Shown here: piece by piece, positions 31,090 through 42,488 of the stretch
How positions within the stretch are numbered: position 1 is the first letter of the stretch
Layout of the letters: each line of letters starts with the position of its first letter
From: Diaminobutyricimonas sp. LJ205
GTDB lineage: Bacteria > Actinomycetota > Actinomycetes > Actinomycetales > Microbacteriaceae
Reading direction: 5' to 3'
DNA: 64,000 nucleotides
NCBI RefSeq assembly: GCF_009755725.1
Contig: NZ_CP046619.1
Span: forward strand, 558,001 to 622,000
Translations under genes and position numbers: made by a program
Notes under the pieces: model-generated
The model's database searches: none
What the model saw: only the letters and a program-made list of their open reading frames with translations
Told to the model about the DNA's origin: nothing

Positions 31090-32883
31090 ATGTCAGCGGA
31101 TCAGGCGCCCGTCCCTATGGCGCGTCCCCAGACGACGCCGGAGATCCTCACCGGATCCGGCGCCATCTTGAAATCTTTGGAACTGCTCGGCGTCAAGGAC
31201 GTCTTCGGCCTGCCGGGCGGCGCCATCATGCCGTTCTACGACGAGCTGATGAGCTCGACCGCGATTCGGCACATCCTCGTCCGGCACGAGCAGGGCGCCG
31301 GCCACGCGGCCGAGGGCTACGCCTCGTCGACCGGAAAGGTTGGCGTCGCGATCGCCACCTCCGGCCCCGGCGCCACCAACCTGGTCACCGCGATCGCCGA
31401 CGCCCACATGGACTCGGTGCCGCTGCTGGTGATCACCGGCCAGGTGTTCTCCACCGTGATGGGCACGGACGCGTTCCAGGAGGTCGACATCGTCGGTATC
31501 ACGATGCCGATCACCAAGCACTCGTTCCTGGTCACCAAGCCCGAGGACGTGCCCGCCACCCTCGCCGCCGCGTACCAGATCGCGACCACAGGCCGCCCCG
31601 GCCCGGTGCTCGTCGACGTCACCAAGGACGCGCAGCAGAACAGCGCCCCGTTCATCTGGCCGCCGAAGATCGACCTGCCGGGATACCGTCCGGTGACCAA
31701 GGCGCACGGCAAGCAGATCCAGGCCGCCGCGCAGCTGCTGCTCGAGGCCAAGAAGCCGGTGTTCTACGTCGGCGGAGGAGTGATCCGGGCCGAGGCATCC
31801 GCTGAACTCCGCACCCTGGTCGAGACCACCGGCGCACCCGTGGTGACCACCCTGATGGCTCGCGGCGCCTTCCCCGACTCGCACGAGCAGCACCTGGGCA
31901 TGCCCGGCATGCACGGCGCGGTGACTGCGGTGCTCGGCCTGCAGGAGTCTGACCTGATCATCTCGCTCGGAGCCCGGTTCGACGACCGGGTGACCGGCAA
32001 GGTCAGCGAGTTCGCACCGAACGCGAAGATCGTGCACGTCGACATCGACCCGGCCGAGATCTCGAAGATCCGCACCGCGGACGTGCCGATCGTCGGCGAC
32101 GCCAAGGACGTCATCATCGACCTGACGGCGGCGTTCACCCAGATCACCGCGACTGAGAAGCCGGACTACAAGGACTGGTGGAACCGGCTGAACCTGCTGC
32201 GCACCCAGTACCCGCTCGGCTACACCCCGACCGACGACGGACTGCTTGCCCCGCAGGCGGTCATCGAACGGATCGGCGCCCTGAGCGGACCGGAAGCGGT
32301 GTACGCGGCCGGCGTCGGCCAGCACCAGATGTGGGCGGCGCAGTTCATCAAGTACGAGCGTCCGAACGCCTGGCTGAACTCCGGCGGCGCCGGAACCATG
32401 GGCTACGGCGTGCCGGCGGCGATGGGGGCCAAGGTCGCCAACCCTGACCGGGTGGTCTGGGCGATCGACGGTGACGGATGCTTCCAGATGACCAACCAGG
32501 AACTGGCAACCTGCACGATCAACAACATCCCGATCAAGGTTGCGGTCATCAACAACTCGTCGCTGGGCATGGTCCGCCAGTGGCAGACCCTGTTCTACGA
32601 CGGCCGGCACTCGTTCACCGACCTGGACACCGGCGCCGAGACGCGCATGGTCCCGGACTTCGTGAAGCTGGCGGACGCCTACGGTGCCCTCGGCATCCGG
32701 GTGACCAAGCCTGAAGAGGTCGACCCGGCGATCAAGCTCGCCCTTGAGACCAACGACCGTCCGGTCGTGATCGACTTCGTCGTGTCGCGCGACGCCATGG
32801 TGTGGCCGATGGTGCCGCAGGGCGTCGGCAACTCGTCGGTTCAGTACGCGCGTGACAACGCGCCCGAGTGGGAAGAGGAGTAA
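31090..32883 (+). CDS. ilvB: Acetolactate synthase, large (catalytic) subunit
   Basis: A 597-residue thiamine-diphosphate enzyme that condenses two pyruvates, or pyruvate with 2-oxobutyrate. The N-terminal domain has [13 protein letters not shown] and the catalytic Glu in [14 protein letters not shown]; the central FAD/ADP domain lies around 230-380; the C-terminal domain has the ThDP motif [21 protein letters not shown] precedes the start. ilvN begins 4 nt after the stop, so the catalytic and regulatory subunits are made together. Confidence 0.97.
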   Translation: MSADQAPVPMARPQTTPEILTGSGAILKSLELLGVKDVFGLPGGAIMPFYDELMSSTAIRHILVRHEQGAGHAAEGYASSTGKVGVAIATSGPGATNLVTAIADAHMDSVPLLVITGQVFSTVMGTDAFQEVDIVGITMPITKHSFLVTKPEDVPATLAAAYQIATTGRPGPVLVDVTKDAQQNSAPFIWPPKIDLPGYRPVTKAHGKQIQAAAQLLLEAKKPVFYVGGGVIRAEASAELRTLVETTGAPVVTTLMARGAFPDSHEQHLGMPGMHGAVTAVLGLQESDLIISLGARFDDRVTGKVSEFAPNAKIVHVDIDPAEISKIRTADVPIVGDAKDVIIDLTAAFTQITATEKPDYKDWWNRLNLLRTQYPLGYTPTDDGLLAPQAVIERIGALSGPEAVYAAGVGQHQMWAAQFIKYERPNAWLNSGGAGTMGYGVPAAMGAKVANPDRVVWAIDGDGCFQMTNQELATCTINNIPIKVAVINNSSLGMVRQWQTLFYDGRHSFTDLDTGAETRMVPDFVKLADAYGALGIRVTKPEEVDPAIKLALETNDRPVVIDFVVSRDAMVWPMVPQGVGNSSVQYARDNAPEWEEE

Positions 32884-32887
32884 ACCC

Positions 32888-34464
<1,577 letters not shown>

Positions 34465-34477
34465 GTCGCGCCACCCG

Positions 34478-34517
34478 CTGATTGAGGAGCGCCGCGAGGG
34501 ACGCGTCTCGAAATCAG
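34478..34517. repeat. Family B palindromic repeat after ilvC
   Basis: CTGATTGAGGAGCGCCGCGA ... GGGACGCGTCTCGAAATCAG; the arms CTGATTGAGG and CTCGAAATCAG pair imperfectly. Related to 19812-19857. Confidence 0.6.
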
Positions 34518-34520
34518 TTC

Positions 34521-34558
34521 AAGGGGCGCATCCGGTTCATCCGGGTGCGCCCCTTTCT
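34521..34558 (+). terminator. Intrinsic terminator of the ilv block
   Basis: A 15-bp stem AAGGGGCGCATCCGG / CCGGGTGCGCCCCTT (one U-G pair), loop TTCAT, followed by TCTGTG. Confidence 0.85.
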
Positions 34559-34603
34559 GTGTTCCGGCGCTCGCTCCGCTCGCCTGACGAGAGCTTTCCG
34601 TCG

Positions 34604-34662
34604 CCGACTCGCCAGAAAATGCCCATGTAGCGCGGATGCATCGGCATTTTCTGGCGAGTCGG
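34604..34662. repeat. Large palindrome, copy 1 (GACTCGCC family)
   Basis: Arms CCGACTCGCCAGAAAATGCC (34604-34623) and GGCATTTTCTGGCGAGTCGG (34643-34662) pair perfectly over 20 bp. The pairing continues inward with one mismatch (CATG/CAT). The spacer contains ATGCAT. Confidence 0.9.
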
Positions 34663-34690
34663 TGGGAATGGTCGGACGAGACACGTGGCC

Positions 34691-34745
34691 GACTCGCCAA
34701 AAGTGGCCCATGTTGGCTCGATGCATGGGCAACTTTCGGCGAGTC
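34691..34745. repeat. Large palindrome, copy 2 (GACTCGCC family)
   Basis: The arms at 34691-34712 and 34724-34745 pair over 22 bp with two mismatches. The outer GACTCGCC, the inner GCCCATG/CATGGGC and the spacer closely match copy 1, 28 nt upstream. Confidence 0.9.
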
Positions 34746-34808
34746 AGTCGCATGTCGGGACTCGGGCGGGTCGCGGCCCAATAGTGGAACATCCATCACT
34801 ATGTTCGC

Positions 34809-34814
34809 TAGATT
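34809..34814 (+). promoter_or_regulatory. -10 box (TAGATT) for the hydrolase gene, leaderless spacing
   Basis: TAGATT ends 6 nt before ATG 34821. A weak -35 (TGGAAC, 34785-34790) lies 18 nt upstream. No Shine-Dalgarno. Confidence 0.55.
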
Positions 34815-34820
34815 TCGTCC

Positions 34821-35618
34821 ATGCTGAATTCGGAGTTCGCCCGGCAGGGCTGCGTCATCCGGCACAGCGACACGGGTGGTGACGGCGTGCCCGTGGTGTT
34901 CTCGCACGGAGCGGGTGCCGACCACGTCATGTTCGACGCCCAACGCGACCATTTCGCAGCCCGCGGGTACCGCGTCCTCACCTGGGACATGCGCGGGCAC
35001 GGGATGTCGCGGCCGGCGGGCGCGGCGTTCACCTCGGAGCAGGCGATCGTCGACCTGCTCGCGCTCATCGAGCACGTCGGACTCGCCCGGCCGGTCCTGG
35101 TCGGCCAGTCGCTAGGCGGCAACCTCAGTCAGGCCGTCGTGCGGCGCGAACCCGACCGGTTCCGCGGGCTGGTGGTGATCGGCTCGACCTGGAGCACCGC
35201 GCCGCTGTCCGGTGTCGAGCGGATGCTGCTGAAATCAGCCGCAACGATCATGGCTCTGGTCCCGGCGAAGAGGCTGCCGGGGATGATGGCCGACGCATCG
35301 GCGCAGACCGCGGTCGTGCGGGCCGACCTGCGACGCGCGTTCGCGCAGTTGACCAAGGCGGAGTTCGTCGAGGTTTGGCGGGCAACGGTGGGGCTGCTCG
35401 AGCCGGACCCTGACTACCGGACACCCATTCCGCTCTGCCTGATCCGCGGGGAGCAGGATCGCACGGGCAACATCGCCACGGCAATGCCGAAGTGGGCTAC
35501 CGCCGAGGGGATCGATGAGATCGTCATCCCAGGTGCCGGTCACGTCGCCAATCAGGACGCCCCGGACGCGGTCAACGCCGCAATCGACGCCTTCCTCAGC
35601 GCCCGGGTTACCGTGTGA
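34821..35618 (+). CDS. Alpha/beta-fold hydrolase, substrate unknown
   Basis: A 265-residue single-domain hydrolase. The oxyanion segment is VVFSHGAGADHVMF, the nucleophile elbow is GQSLGG (Ser near residue 95), the acid is probably the Asp in LIRGEQDRTGN, and the catalytic His is in GAGHVANQD, so the triad appears complete. It resembles the broad esterase/haloperoxidase-like group, for which the substrate cannot be inferred. ATG 34821 is supported by the leaderless TAGATT box. The secreted phosphoesterase follows after about 120 nt. Confidence 0.85.
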   Translation: MLNSEFARQGCVIRHSDTGGDGVPVVFSHGAGADHVMFDAQRDHFAARGYRVLTWDMRGHGMSRPAGAAFTSEQAIVDLLALIEHVGLARPVLVGQSLGGNLSQAVVRREPDRFRGLVVIGSTWSTAPLSGVERMLLKSAATIMALVPAKRLPGMMADASAQTAVVRADLRRAFAQLTKAEFVEVWRATVGLLEPDPDYRTPIPLCLIRGEQDRTGNIATAMPKWATAEGIDEIVIPGAGHVANQDAPDAVNAAIDAFLSARVTV

Positions 35619-35737
35619 GCGCGGAGTTGTGGGCTCGGGACGCTTCTCGACGAGCTTCGCCCAAGCACACAGTGATGTTCACCGACACGACACGGCCGGG
35701 ATAGCGCTTGTTCACAGGGGAGGGCGAGGGTGGCGGC

Positions 35738-38700
35738 GTGGCCAGGCGCGCGCTCGTACTCGTCCTGGGTGCTGCGGTTGCAGCATCCGTCCTCACCGTT
35801 GTCCCGGCGCAGGGGAGTGTGGCCGCGGCGTCACCCTCGGGCCCGGTGCTGATCAACGAGGTCACCAACGACTCAGAGGACGGATTCTTCGAGCTGCGCA
35901 ACTGGGGAACCGAGCCGGTGGACCTGCGCGGCTGGCACGTGTACCGCTGCACCGAGGAAGGGCTGCGCAAGAACAGCGGCCACCCCGAGATCAGCCTCAG
36001 CGGGGTGCTCGCCCCGGGCGAGCTGTACACGGTCGCCCTCGCCGGAGCCGACATCGACCAGCCGCAGGCTCGGCACTCGCCCATGCTCGGCCAGACCGGG
36101 TTCGGACTGTTCGTCGAATCCGGCAGGGGTGAGCGTGTCGATTCGATCGGCGTTTACCCGACCCAGCCGTGGCCGACCCGGAGCGAGTGCACGGTCGGCG
36201 CGAACCTGCCGTCGACATTGGCCTTCGCCCGCTCCGAAAGCTGGCAGCGGATCGGCGCAACCGGAGACCCGACCGCCGACTTCATCACCGCGCAGGCCAC
36301 GCCGGGCGCTCAGAACGCCGGCACTCCGGTCGCGGAGCCGCGCGGCGGGATGCTGATCAGCGAGGTCACCCCTGCCGGTCCCGCCGGCAAGGCGGACGAT
36401 TTCGTCGAGCTGGTCAACGCCGGCAACGAGCCGGTCGACCTGGCCGGCTGGGAGCTCTACCGTTGCACGACACAGGGCCGGCTGAGCAGCGACACCCTGC
36501 AGACACGATTGCGCGGGGTGCTGCAGCCGGGGGAGCGGTTCGTCGCCGGCGGACCCGACTTCGATGGGGCGGCGGATGCGCGGTACCCGACCAGCCTCGC
36601 CGACGCCGGATTCGGGGTCGCCCTGCATGACGCCACCGGCGCGCTTGTGGACGAGGTCGCGGTCTCCGCCTACGGCGACAGTGCTTGCCAGAGCGGCCAC
36701 GACAAGCTGCCCGCGATCCTCGATTTCGGAACCGGCGAGTCCTACCAACGAACCGAGCAGGGGTACATCGTCGCCGCGCGCACACCGGGCACGGTGAACG
36801 CGACCGAAGACACCGCGCTGTTCCGGCAGCAGCCCGACGCCGACCGTGCGGTGCGGATCAGCGAGGTCGCCACAGACCCTGCCAGCCTGCCGGGCGACCA
36901 GCAGAACTTCATCGAACTGCATAACGTCAGCGACCACACCGTGCACCTCGGCGGCTGGCAGATCTACCGGTGTGAGGCCACAGGCATCCGGTCCGCGAAA
37001 CCGCAGGTCGTCATCTCCGCCGGCACCCGGCTGGCGCCCGGCGACCGGTTCACGGCGGCGCGTGAAGGGACGGCGCTCGCCGCGAAGGCGGATGCCACCT
37101 ACCCGGTTGCCCTGAACTTCCTCGGCAGCGGAGTGTGGGTCGCCGACTCCCGTGGACGGCTGGTCGACCGGGTCGGTATTTTCCAGCAGAACGAGATGGA
37201 CGCCCCGATCGAGCCGCCGAGCCCCTGCACGAACGGGCTCTCGGCGAGCACCTTCGCGCCGGATCGGCTGGGCGGCGAGAGCTACCAGCGGGTCGCGGCC
37301 ACCGGCGACGACGCTGACGACTTCACCGTGGCGCGTGCAACGCCGGGCGCCCGGCTCGCCGCGAGGGCGGCGGCGGAGCCGGCACCCCTCGCGGCGGCAC
37401 CCACCCGCGCTCGAACCGTGAGCCGCACGACGGGGCCGGCCCCGGCCCGGCTGGATGCCGCCCGCATCATCGACGCGTGGGCCGGAGCATCCGAAGGACG
37501 TTTGACCGAGCGGGTGGGCAGCGGCGAGCGATCGCTTTCGGTCGAGACGCTCGCGGCGCAGGACGACGGATACCGGTTCCCCTATCAGCGCTTCGTGCTG
37601 GATGCGGCAAGCCTCGGCGATCACCCGCGGGTGGCCTGGACCGGCAGCGTCCCCGGCCGCAGCGAGGCGCAACTCTCGGTCTGGGACTGGCACGCGGACC
37701 AGTGGCGGTTGCTGGACAGCCGTTCGAGCAAGGCAGGCGCGAATGACACCGTCACCCTCGAGGGCAGGGTCGAGGCATCCGACATCCTCCGCGGAACGGT
37801 GACCGTGCTGGTGCAGAACGGGCCGCGGTTGAGCTCGCCGTTCGCAGGCGGCAGCGACGGCCAGTTCGAGCATCCGGACAGCTATGACTTCGCGGTCTCG
37901 CACGTGACGGACACCCAGTACCTCACCGAGACCTACCCCGAGGTGTACGAGGACGTGGTCGGCTGGATCCTCGAGAACCGCGACCGGCGCAAGATCGAGT
38001 TCGTCACCCACACCGGCGACCTGGTGCAGAACTGGGTCGACCCGAACCAGGCGGAACCACGCGCGCGCCGGGAGTTCGAGCGGGCATCAGCGATCCAGGC
38101 GACCCTCGATGAGGCCGGCGTGCCGAACAGCGTGCTGCCGGGCAACCACGACAACATCCGGGGTGTCGACAACGGCTTGTTCAACGAGTTCTTCGGCCCG
38201 GGTCGCTATCAGACGGCCGACTCGTACGGCGAGTCGATCGCCCCGGACGACAACAGTGCCAACTTCAGCACCTTCGAGGCATCCGGCGCCCGGATGCTGA
38301 TGCTGTCGCTGCCGTACGGCTACGGTGAGCGCGAGTTGGCCTGGGCCCAGCAGGTGGTCGCCGCGCATCCGGAGCACAACGTGATCGTGTCAACGCATGA
38401 ACACGTCACGCCTAAGGATGCCTCGTCCGCGGCCGGCCGGTCGACCAGTTCGCGGTGGCTGTCGCGCGGCGACCAACTCTGGGACCGGGTGATCGCCCCG
38501 AACCGCAATGTCGTGCTGGTGCTCTCCGGGCACTTCCACGGGCTCGGCCAGATCGTCACCGAGAACGCCGGCGGCATCGACGGGCACACCGTGGTCGAGC
38601 TGGTCGCCGACTACCAGGAGTTCCGCACGCACGCCGGGGATCGCGGCACCGGCTTCCAACGGTTGCTGCAGGTCGACCTCGGCGCGGGTGAAGTTGCCGT

Positions 38701-38956
38701 GAACACGTTCTCGCAGCGGCTCGGCGAGACGGCGAGCCACGACTACGACTACACGCAGTTCGTGCCGGATGACGGAAATCCGAACACCCCGTCCAACGGC
38801 CGGCCGTGGCGGGTGCTCGCCGAGGGGCTGCAGCACCGGTACACCGCGGTCGACGATGAGTTCGTAGTGCAGGTGGAACTGCAGTACGAGAAGGCCGTGT
38901 CGACCATCGGGCTCGAGTTGCGCGGAGACGAAGCCGTCATCGCGGACGGGCGCTGA
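35738..38956 (+). CDS. Secreted protein with three lamin-tail domains and a metallophosphoesterase domain
   Basis: About 1,072 residues. GTG 35738 follows GGGCGAGGG and opens a Sec signal peptide (MARRALVLVLGAAVAASVLT; likely cleavage after Ala near 30). Three lamin-tail domains start near residues 37 (VLINEVTND), 205 (MLISEVTPA) and 372 (VRISEVATD), each with V-D-L/H-L-x-G-W and a paired Cys. A linker and a beta-rich region (about 540-700) precede a calcineurin-like phosphoesterase (about 716-985) with DTQ, HTGDLVQNW, GNHDN, STHEH and SGHFHG metal-binding motifs. No sortase motif or C-terminal membrane helix is present, so it is probably released. The substrate is unknown: extracellular phosphodiester, nucleotide or phosphate scavenging are options. 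Confidence 0.8.
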   Translation: MARRALVLVLGAAVAASVLTVVPAQGSVAAASPSGPVLINEVTNDSEDGFFELRNWGTEPVDLRGWHVYRCTEEGLRKNSGHPEISLSGVLAPGELYTVALAGADIDQPQARHSPMLGQTGFGLFVESGRGERVDSIGVYPTQPWPTRSECTVGANLPSTLAFARSESWQRIGATGDPTADFITAQATPGAQNAGTPVAEPRGGMLISEVTPAGPAGKADDFVELVNAGNEPVDLAGWELYRCTTQGRLSSDTLQTRLRGVLQPGERFVAGGPDFDGAADARYPTSLADAGFGVALHDATGALVDEVAVSAYGDSACQSGHDKLPAILDFGTGESYQRTEQGYIVAARTPGTVNATEDTALFRQQPDADRAVRISEVATDPASLPGDQQNFIELHNVSDHTVHLGGWQIYRCEATGIRSAKPQVVISAGTRLAPGDRFTAAREGTALAAKADATYPVALNFLGSGVWVADSRGRLVDRVGIFQQNEMDAPIEPPSPCTNGLSASTFAPDRLGGESYQRVAATGDDADDFTVARATPGARLAARAAAEPAPLAAAPTRARTVSRTTGPAPARLDAARIIDAWAGASEGRLTERVGSGERSLSVETLAAQDDGYRFPYQRFVLDAASLGDHPRVAWTGSVPGRSEAQLSVWDWHADQWRLLDSRSSKAGANDTVTLEGRVEASDILRGTVTVLVQNGPRLSSPFAGGSDGQFEHPDSYDFAVSHVTDTQYLTETYPEVYEDVVGWILENRDRRKIEFVTHTGDLVQNWVDPNQAEPRARREFERASAIQATLDEAGVPNSVLPGNHDNIRGVDNGLFNEFFGPGRYQTADSYGESIAPDDNSANFSTFEASGARMLMLSLPYGYGERELAWAQQVVAAHPEHNVIVSTHEHVTPKDASSAAGRSTSSRWLSRGDQLWDRVIAPNRNVVLVLSGHFHGLGQIVTENAGGIDGHTVVELVADYQEFRTHAGDRGTGFQRLLQVDLGAGEVAVNTFSQRLGETASHDYDYTQFVPDDGNPNTPSNGRPWRVLAEGLQHRYTAVDDEFVVQVELQYEKAVSTIGLELRGDEAVIADGR

Positions 38957-38973
38957 GCGCTGGGAATATCAGC

Positions 38974-40263
38974 TCAGCGGAAGACCGTCTCCAGCACCGG
39001 CTCGCCGCGGCTGAGGCGGAACGCCTCCTGCGGCAGTTCGGCCACCGCGGCCGCACGGTGCTCACGGGCCAGGGCGGTGCCGCTGACGCCGCGGTACCGG
39101 TCCTCGATGGCGCCATCGGTGATCAGCGGGACCTGCAGCAGCCGGCCGGTGCCCTGCGGGGGAGTGGCCTCCACATACACGGTCTCCTCGGTCGCGACGC
39201 CGTCCTCCAGCGTGCGCACCGCATCCTTGCGGCCGGCGATCGACACCTTGTCGAGCGACTTCTTCGCGACCGGGATCCAGGCACCGTCGTCGTCGACGTG
39301 GGCGACCAGCTTGTAGACCATCCCCATCGCAGGCGCACCGGAACCGGTGACCACCTGTGTGCCGACACCGTAGGCATCGACGGGCGAGCCGATCAGCGCG
39401 GCGATGGTGTGCTCGTCGAGGTCGTTGGTGACCGTGATCCTGGTGTTCACCGCGCCGAGCGAGTCGAGCTGTTTGCGCACATCGCGGACGACGACCGGCA
39501 GGTCGCCGGAGTCGATGCGCACCGCGCCCAGCTCGGTGCCGGCGACCCTGACCGCGGTCTCGATCGCCTTCGAGATGTCATAGGTGTCGACCAGCAGGGT
39601 GGTGCCGACGCCCATCGCGGCGACCTGGGCCCGGAACGCCTCTTCCTCGCTGTCGTGCAGCAGGGTGAACGAGTGCGCGGCGGTGCCCATCGTCGGCACT
39701 CCCCACGACCGGCCGGCTTCCAGGTTGCTGGTTGCCGAGAAGCCTGCGATGTAGGCCGCGCGGGCCGCGGCGACGGCGCTGTACGGGCCAACCCGGCGGG
39801 CGCCCATCTCGGCGAGCGGTCGACCCTCGGCCGCGGAAACCATCCGCGACGCGGCGGTGGCCACCGCAGTGTCGTAGTTGAGCACGCTCAACACCAGGGT
39901 CTCCAGCAGCACCGCCTCGGCGAAGGTGCCCTCGATCTCGAGCACGGGCGACCCCGGGAAGTACACCTCACCCTCGCGGTAACCGCGGATGCTGCCGCTG
40001 AAGCGGTACGACTCGAGGTAATCGAGCGTCTCGGTGTTCACCACGTCGTTGGCGCGCAGCCAGCTGAGCTCGGCATCCGTGAACCGGAACTGTTCGATCA
40101 GATCGAGCAGCCGTCCGGTGCCGGCGAGCACTCCGTAGCGGCGGGCGCCGGGCAGTCGCCGGCCGAACACCTCGAATACGCTCCTGCGGTTGTAGCGGCC
40201 GCTCGCGATCGCTGCCTCCACCATCGTCAGCTCGTAGCGGTCGGTCAGCAGGGCTGTGCTCAT
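38974..40263 (-). CDS. pncB: Nicotinate phosphoribosyltransferase
   Basis: A 429-residue enzyme of NAD salvage that makes nicotinate mononucleotide from nicotinate and PRPP with [18 protein letters not shown] at the N-terminus, [19 protein letters not shown] (with the His that is phosphorylated in this family) and [20 protein letters not shown] are conserved. ATG 40263 is placed 6 nt after TAGGCT on the minus strand. It diverges from murI with 40 nt between start codons, and converges on the phosphoesterase gene with a 17-nt gap. Confidence 0.94.
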   Translation of the reverse strand: MSTALLTDRYELTMVEAAIASGRYNRRSVFEVFGRRLPGARRYGVLAGTGRLLDLIEQFRFTDAELSWLRANDVVNTETLDYLESYRFSGSIRGYREGEVYFPGSPVLEIEGTFAEAVLLETLVLSVLNYDTAVATAASRMVSAAEGRPLAEMGARRVGPYSAVAAARAAYIAGFSATSNLEAGRSWGVPTMGTAAHSFTLLHDSEEEAFRAQVAAMGVGTTLLVDTYDISKAIETAVRVAGTELGAVRIDSGDLPVVVRDVRKQLDSLGAVNTRITVTNDLDEHTIAALIGSPVDAYGVGTQVVTGSGAPAMGMVYKLVAHVDDDGAWIPVAKKSLDKVSIAGRKDAVRTLEDGVATEETVYVEATPPQGTGRLLQVPLITDGAIEDRYRGVSGTALAREHRAAAVAELPQEAFRLSRGEPVLETVFR

Positions 40264-40269
40264 GCGAAA

Positions 40270-40275
40270 AGCCTA
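40270..40275 (-). promoter_or_regulatory. -10 box (TAGGCT) for pncB, leaderless spacing
   Basis: On the minus strand TAGGCT ends 6 nt before the pncB ATG. A mirror copy for murI lies at 40290-40295 on the other strand. Confidence 0.55.
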
Positions 40276-40289
40276 TCTGCGGCCACAGG

Positions 40290-40295
40290 TAGGCT
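40290..40295 (+). promoter_or_regulatory. -10 box (TAGGCT) for murI
   Basis: TAGGCT ends 8 nt before GTG 40304, compatible with a leaderless or very short-leader transcript. Confidence 0.45.
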
Positions 40296-40303
40296 TGGAT
40301 GCC

Positions 40304-41166
<863 letters not shown>

Positions 41167-41170
<4 letters not shown>

Positions 41171-41892
41171 CCCGCAAAGACGGCCGCGAGGCGAACCAGC
41201 TGCGCCCGATCACGATCGAACGAGGCTGGAGCAAGCAGGCAGAAGGCAGCGCGCTGATCTCCTTCGGCGACACCAAGGTGCTCTGCACGGCCTCGTTCAC
41301 CAACGGCGTGCCGCGCTGGCTCTCCGGCAAGGGCAAGGGCTGGGTCACCGCCGAGTACGCGATGCTCCCGCGCTCCACGAACGACCGCATGGACCGTGAG
41401 GCCGTCAAGGGCCGCATCGGCGGCCGCACCCACGAGATCTCCCGCCTGATCGGCCGTTCGCTGCGCGCCATCATCGACACCAAGGCGCTCGGCGAGAACA
41501 CCATCGTCATCGACTGCGACGTGCTGCAGGCCGACGGCGGCACCCGGACCGCCGCGATCACCGGCGCCTACGTCGCCCTGGTCGACGCGATCGAGTGGGC
41601 CCGTGAGCAGAAGTTCATCGGCCAGAAGGCCACCCCGCTGATTGACTCGGTTGCCGCGGTCAGCGTCGGCATCATCGACGGCACGCCGATGCTCGACCTC
41701 GCCTACGTCGAGGACGTCCGCGCCGAGACCGACATGAACGTGGTCGTCACCGGTCGCGGACTGTTCGTCGAGGTGCAGGGCACCGCCGAGGGTGCTCCGT
41801 TCGACCGCAACGAGCTGAACGCGCTGCTCGACCTCGGTGTCGCAGGCACGACCGAGCTGACCAAGCTGCAGCTGGGAGCGCTCGCCCGATGA
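41167..41892 (+). CDS. rph: Ribonuclease PH
   Basis: A 241-residue phosphorolytic 3'-5' exoribonuclease that trims tRNA 3' ends. Key segments: [73 protein letters not shown] and [17 protein letters not shown]. It overlaps murI and rdgB by 4 nt on each side, so the three genes are coupled. Confidence 0.97.
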
Positions 41893-42464
41893 AGATCGTG
41901 CTCGCCACCCACAACGCCCACAAGGTCGAGGAACTGCGCCGCATCCTCGGTCCCGCCCTCGGCGAGCACGACCTGATCGGCTACGACGGACCGGAACCAG
42001 TCGAGGATGGCGCGACCTTCGAAGAGAACGCGCTGATCAAGGCGCGTGCGGCGGCCGCGCACACCGGGCTGCCCGCGCTCGCCGATGACAGCGGCATCTC
42101 GGTCGCGGCCCTCGACGGCGAGCCCGGCATCCACTCCGCCCGTTACGCCGGTACCCGCAACGACGGGGACAACAACGCGCTGCTGCTGAAGAATCTGGCG
42201 GATGTCTCGGACCGTTCCGCCGCATTCGAGTGCGCCGCAGCCTTCGTCGACGGGACGTTCGAGCACGTCGAGCTGGGTGTCTGGCCCGGGAACGTGCTGC
42301 AAGAGGCATCCGGAGCTCACGGATTCGGCTACGACCCGATCTTCCAGCCGGAGGGGCACGACGTCTCGTCGGCCGAGCTCACCCCGGACGAGAAGAACGC
42401 GATCAGCCACCGGGCGCGGGCCTTCGCGGCGATCATGCCGGTGGTGCGCGAGCGGCTCGGGTGA
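41889..42464 (+). CDS. rdgB: Non-canonical purine NTP pyrophosphatase (RdgB/HAM1)
   Basis: A 191-residue house-cleaning enzyme that hydrolyses ITP, XTP and their deoxy forms. The N-terminal substrate motif is [13 protein letters not shown] (usual form S/T-x-N-x-x-K); Asp in ALADDSGI is the catalytic base; [12 protein letters not shown] and the C-terminal SHRARAF are diagnostic. Overlaps rph by 4 nt. Confidence 0.95.
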   Translation: MKIVLATHNAHKVEELRRILGPALGEHDLIGYDGPEPVEDGATFEENALIKARAAAAHTGLPALADDSGISVAALDGEPGIHSARYAGTRNDGDNNALLLKNLADVSDRSAAFECAAAFVDGTFEHVELGVWPGNVLQEASGAHGFGYDPIFQPEGHDVSSAELTPDEKNAISHRARAFAAIMPVVRERLG

Positions 42465-42476
42465 CTCCCGCCGGGC

Positions 42477-42482
42477 TAGCCT
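42477..42482 (+). promoter_or_regulatory. -10 box (TAGCCT) for the cation efflux gene, leaderless spacing
   Basis: TAGCCT ends 6 nt before GTG 42489, just after the rdgB stop. Confidence 0.5.
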
Positions 42483-42488
42483 GATGGG

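Noticed and set aside
35738-38956. Sortase-anchored surface protein
   Set aside because: The C-terminus ends GDEAVIADGR with no LPxTG-type motif, hydrophobic segment or basic tail.
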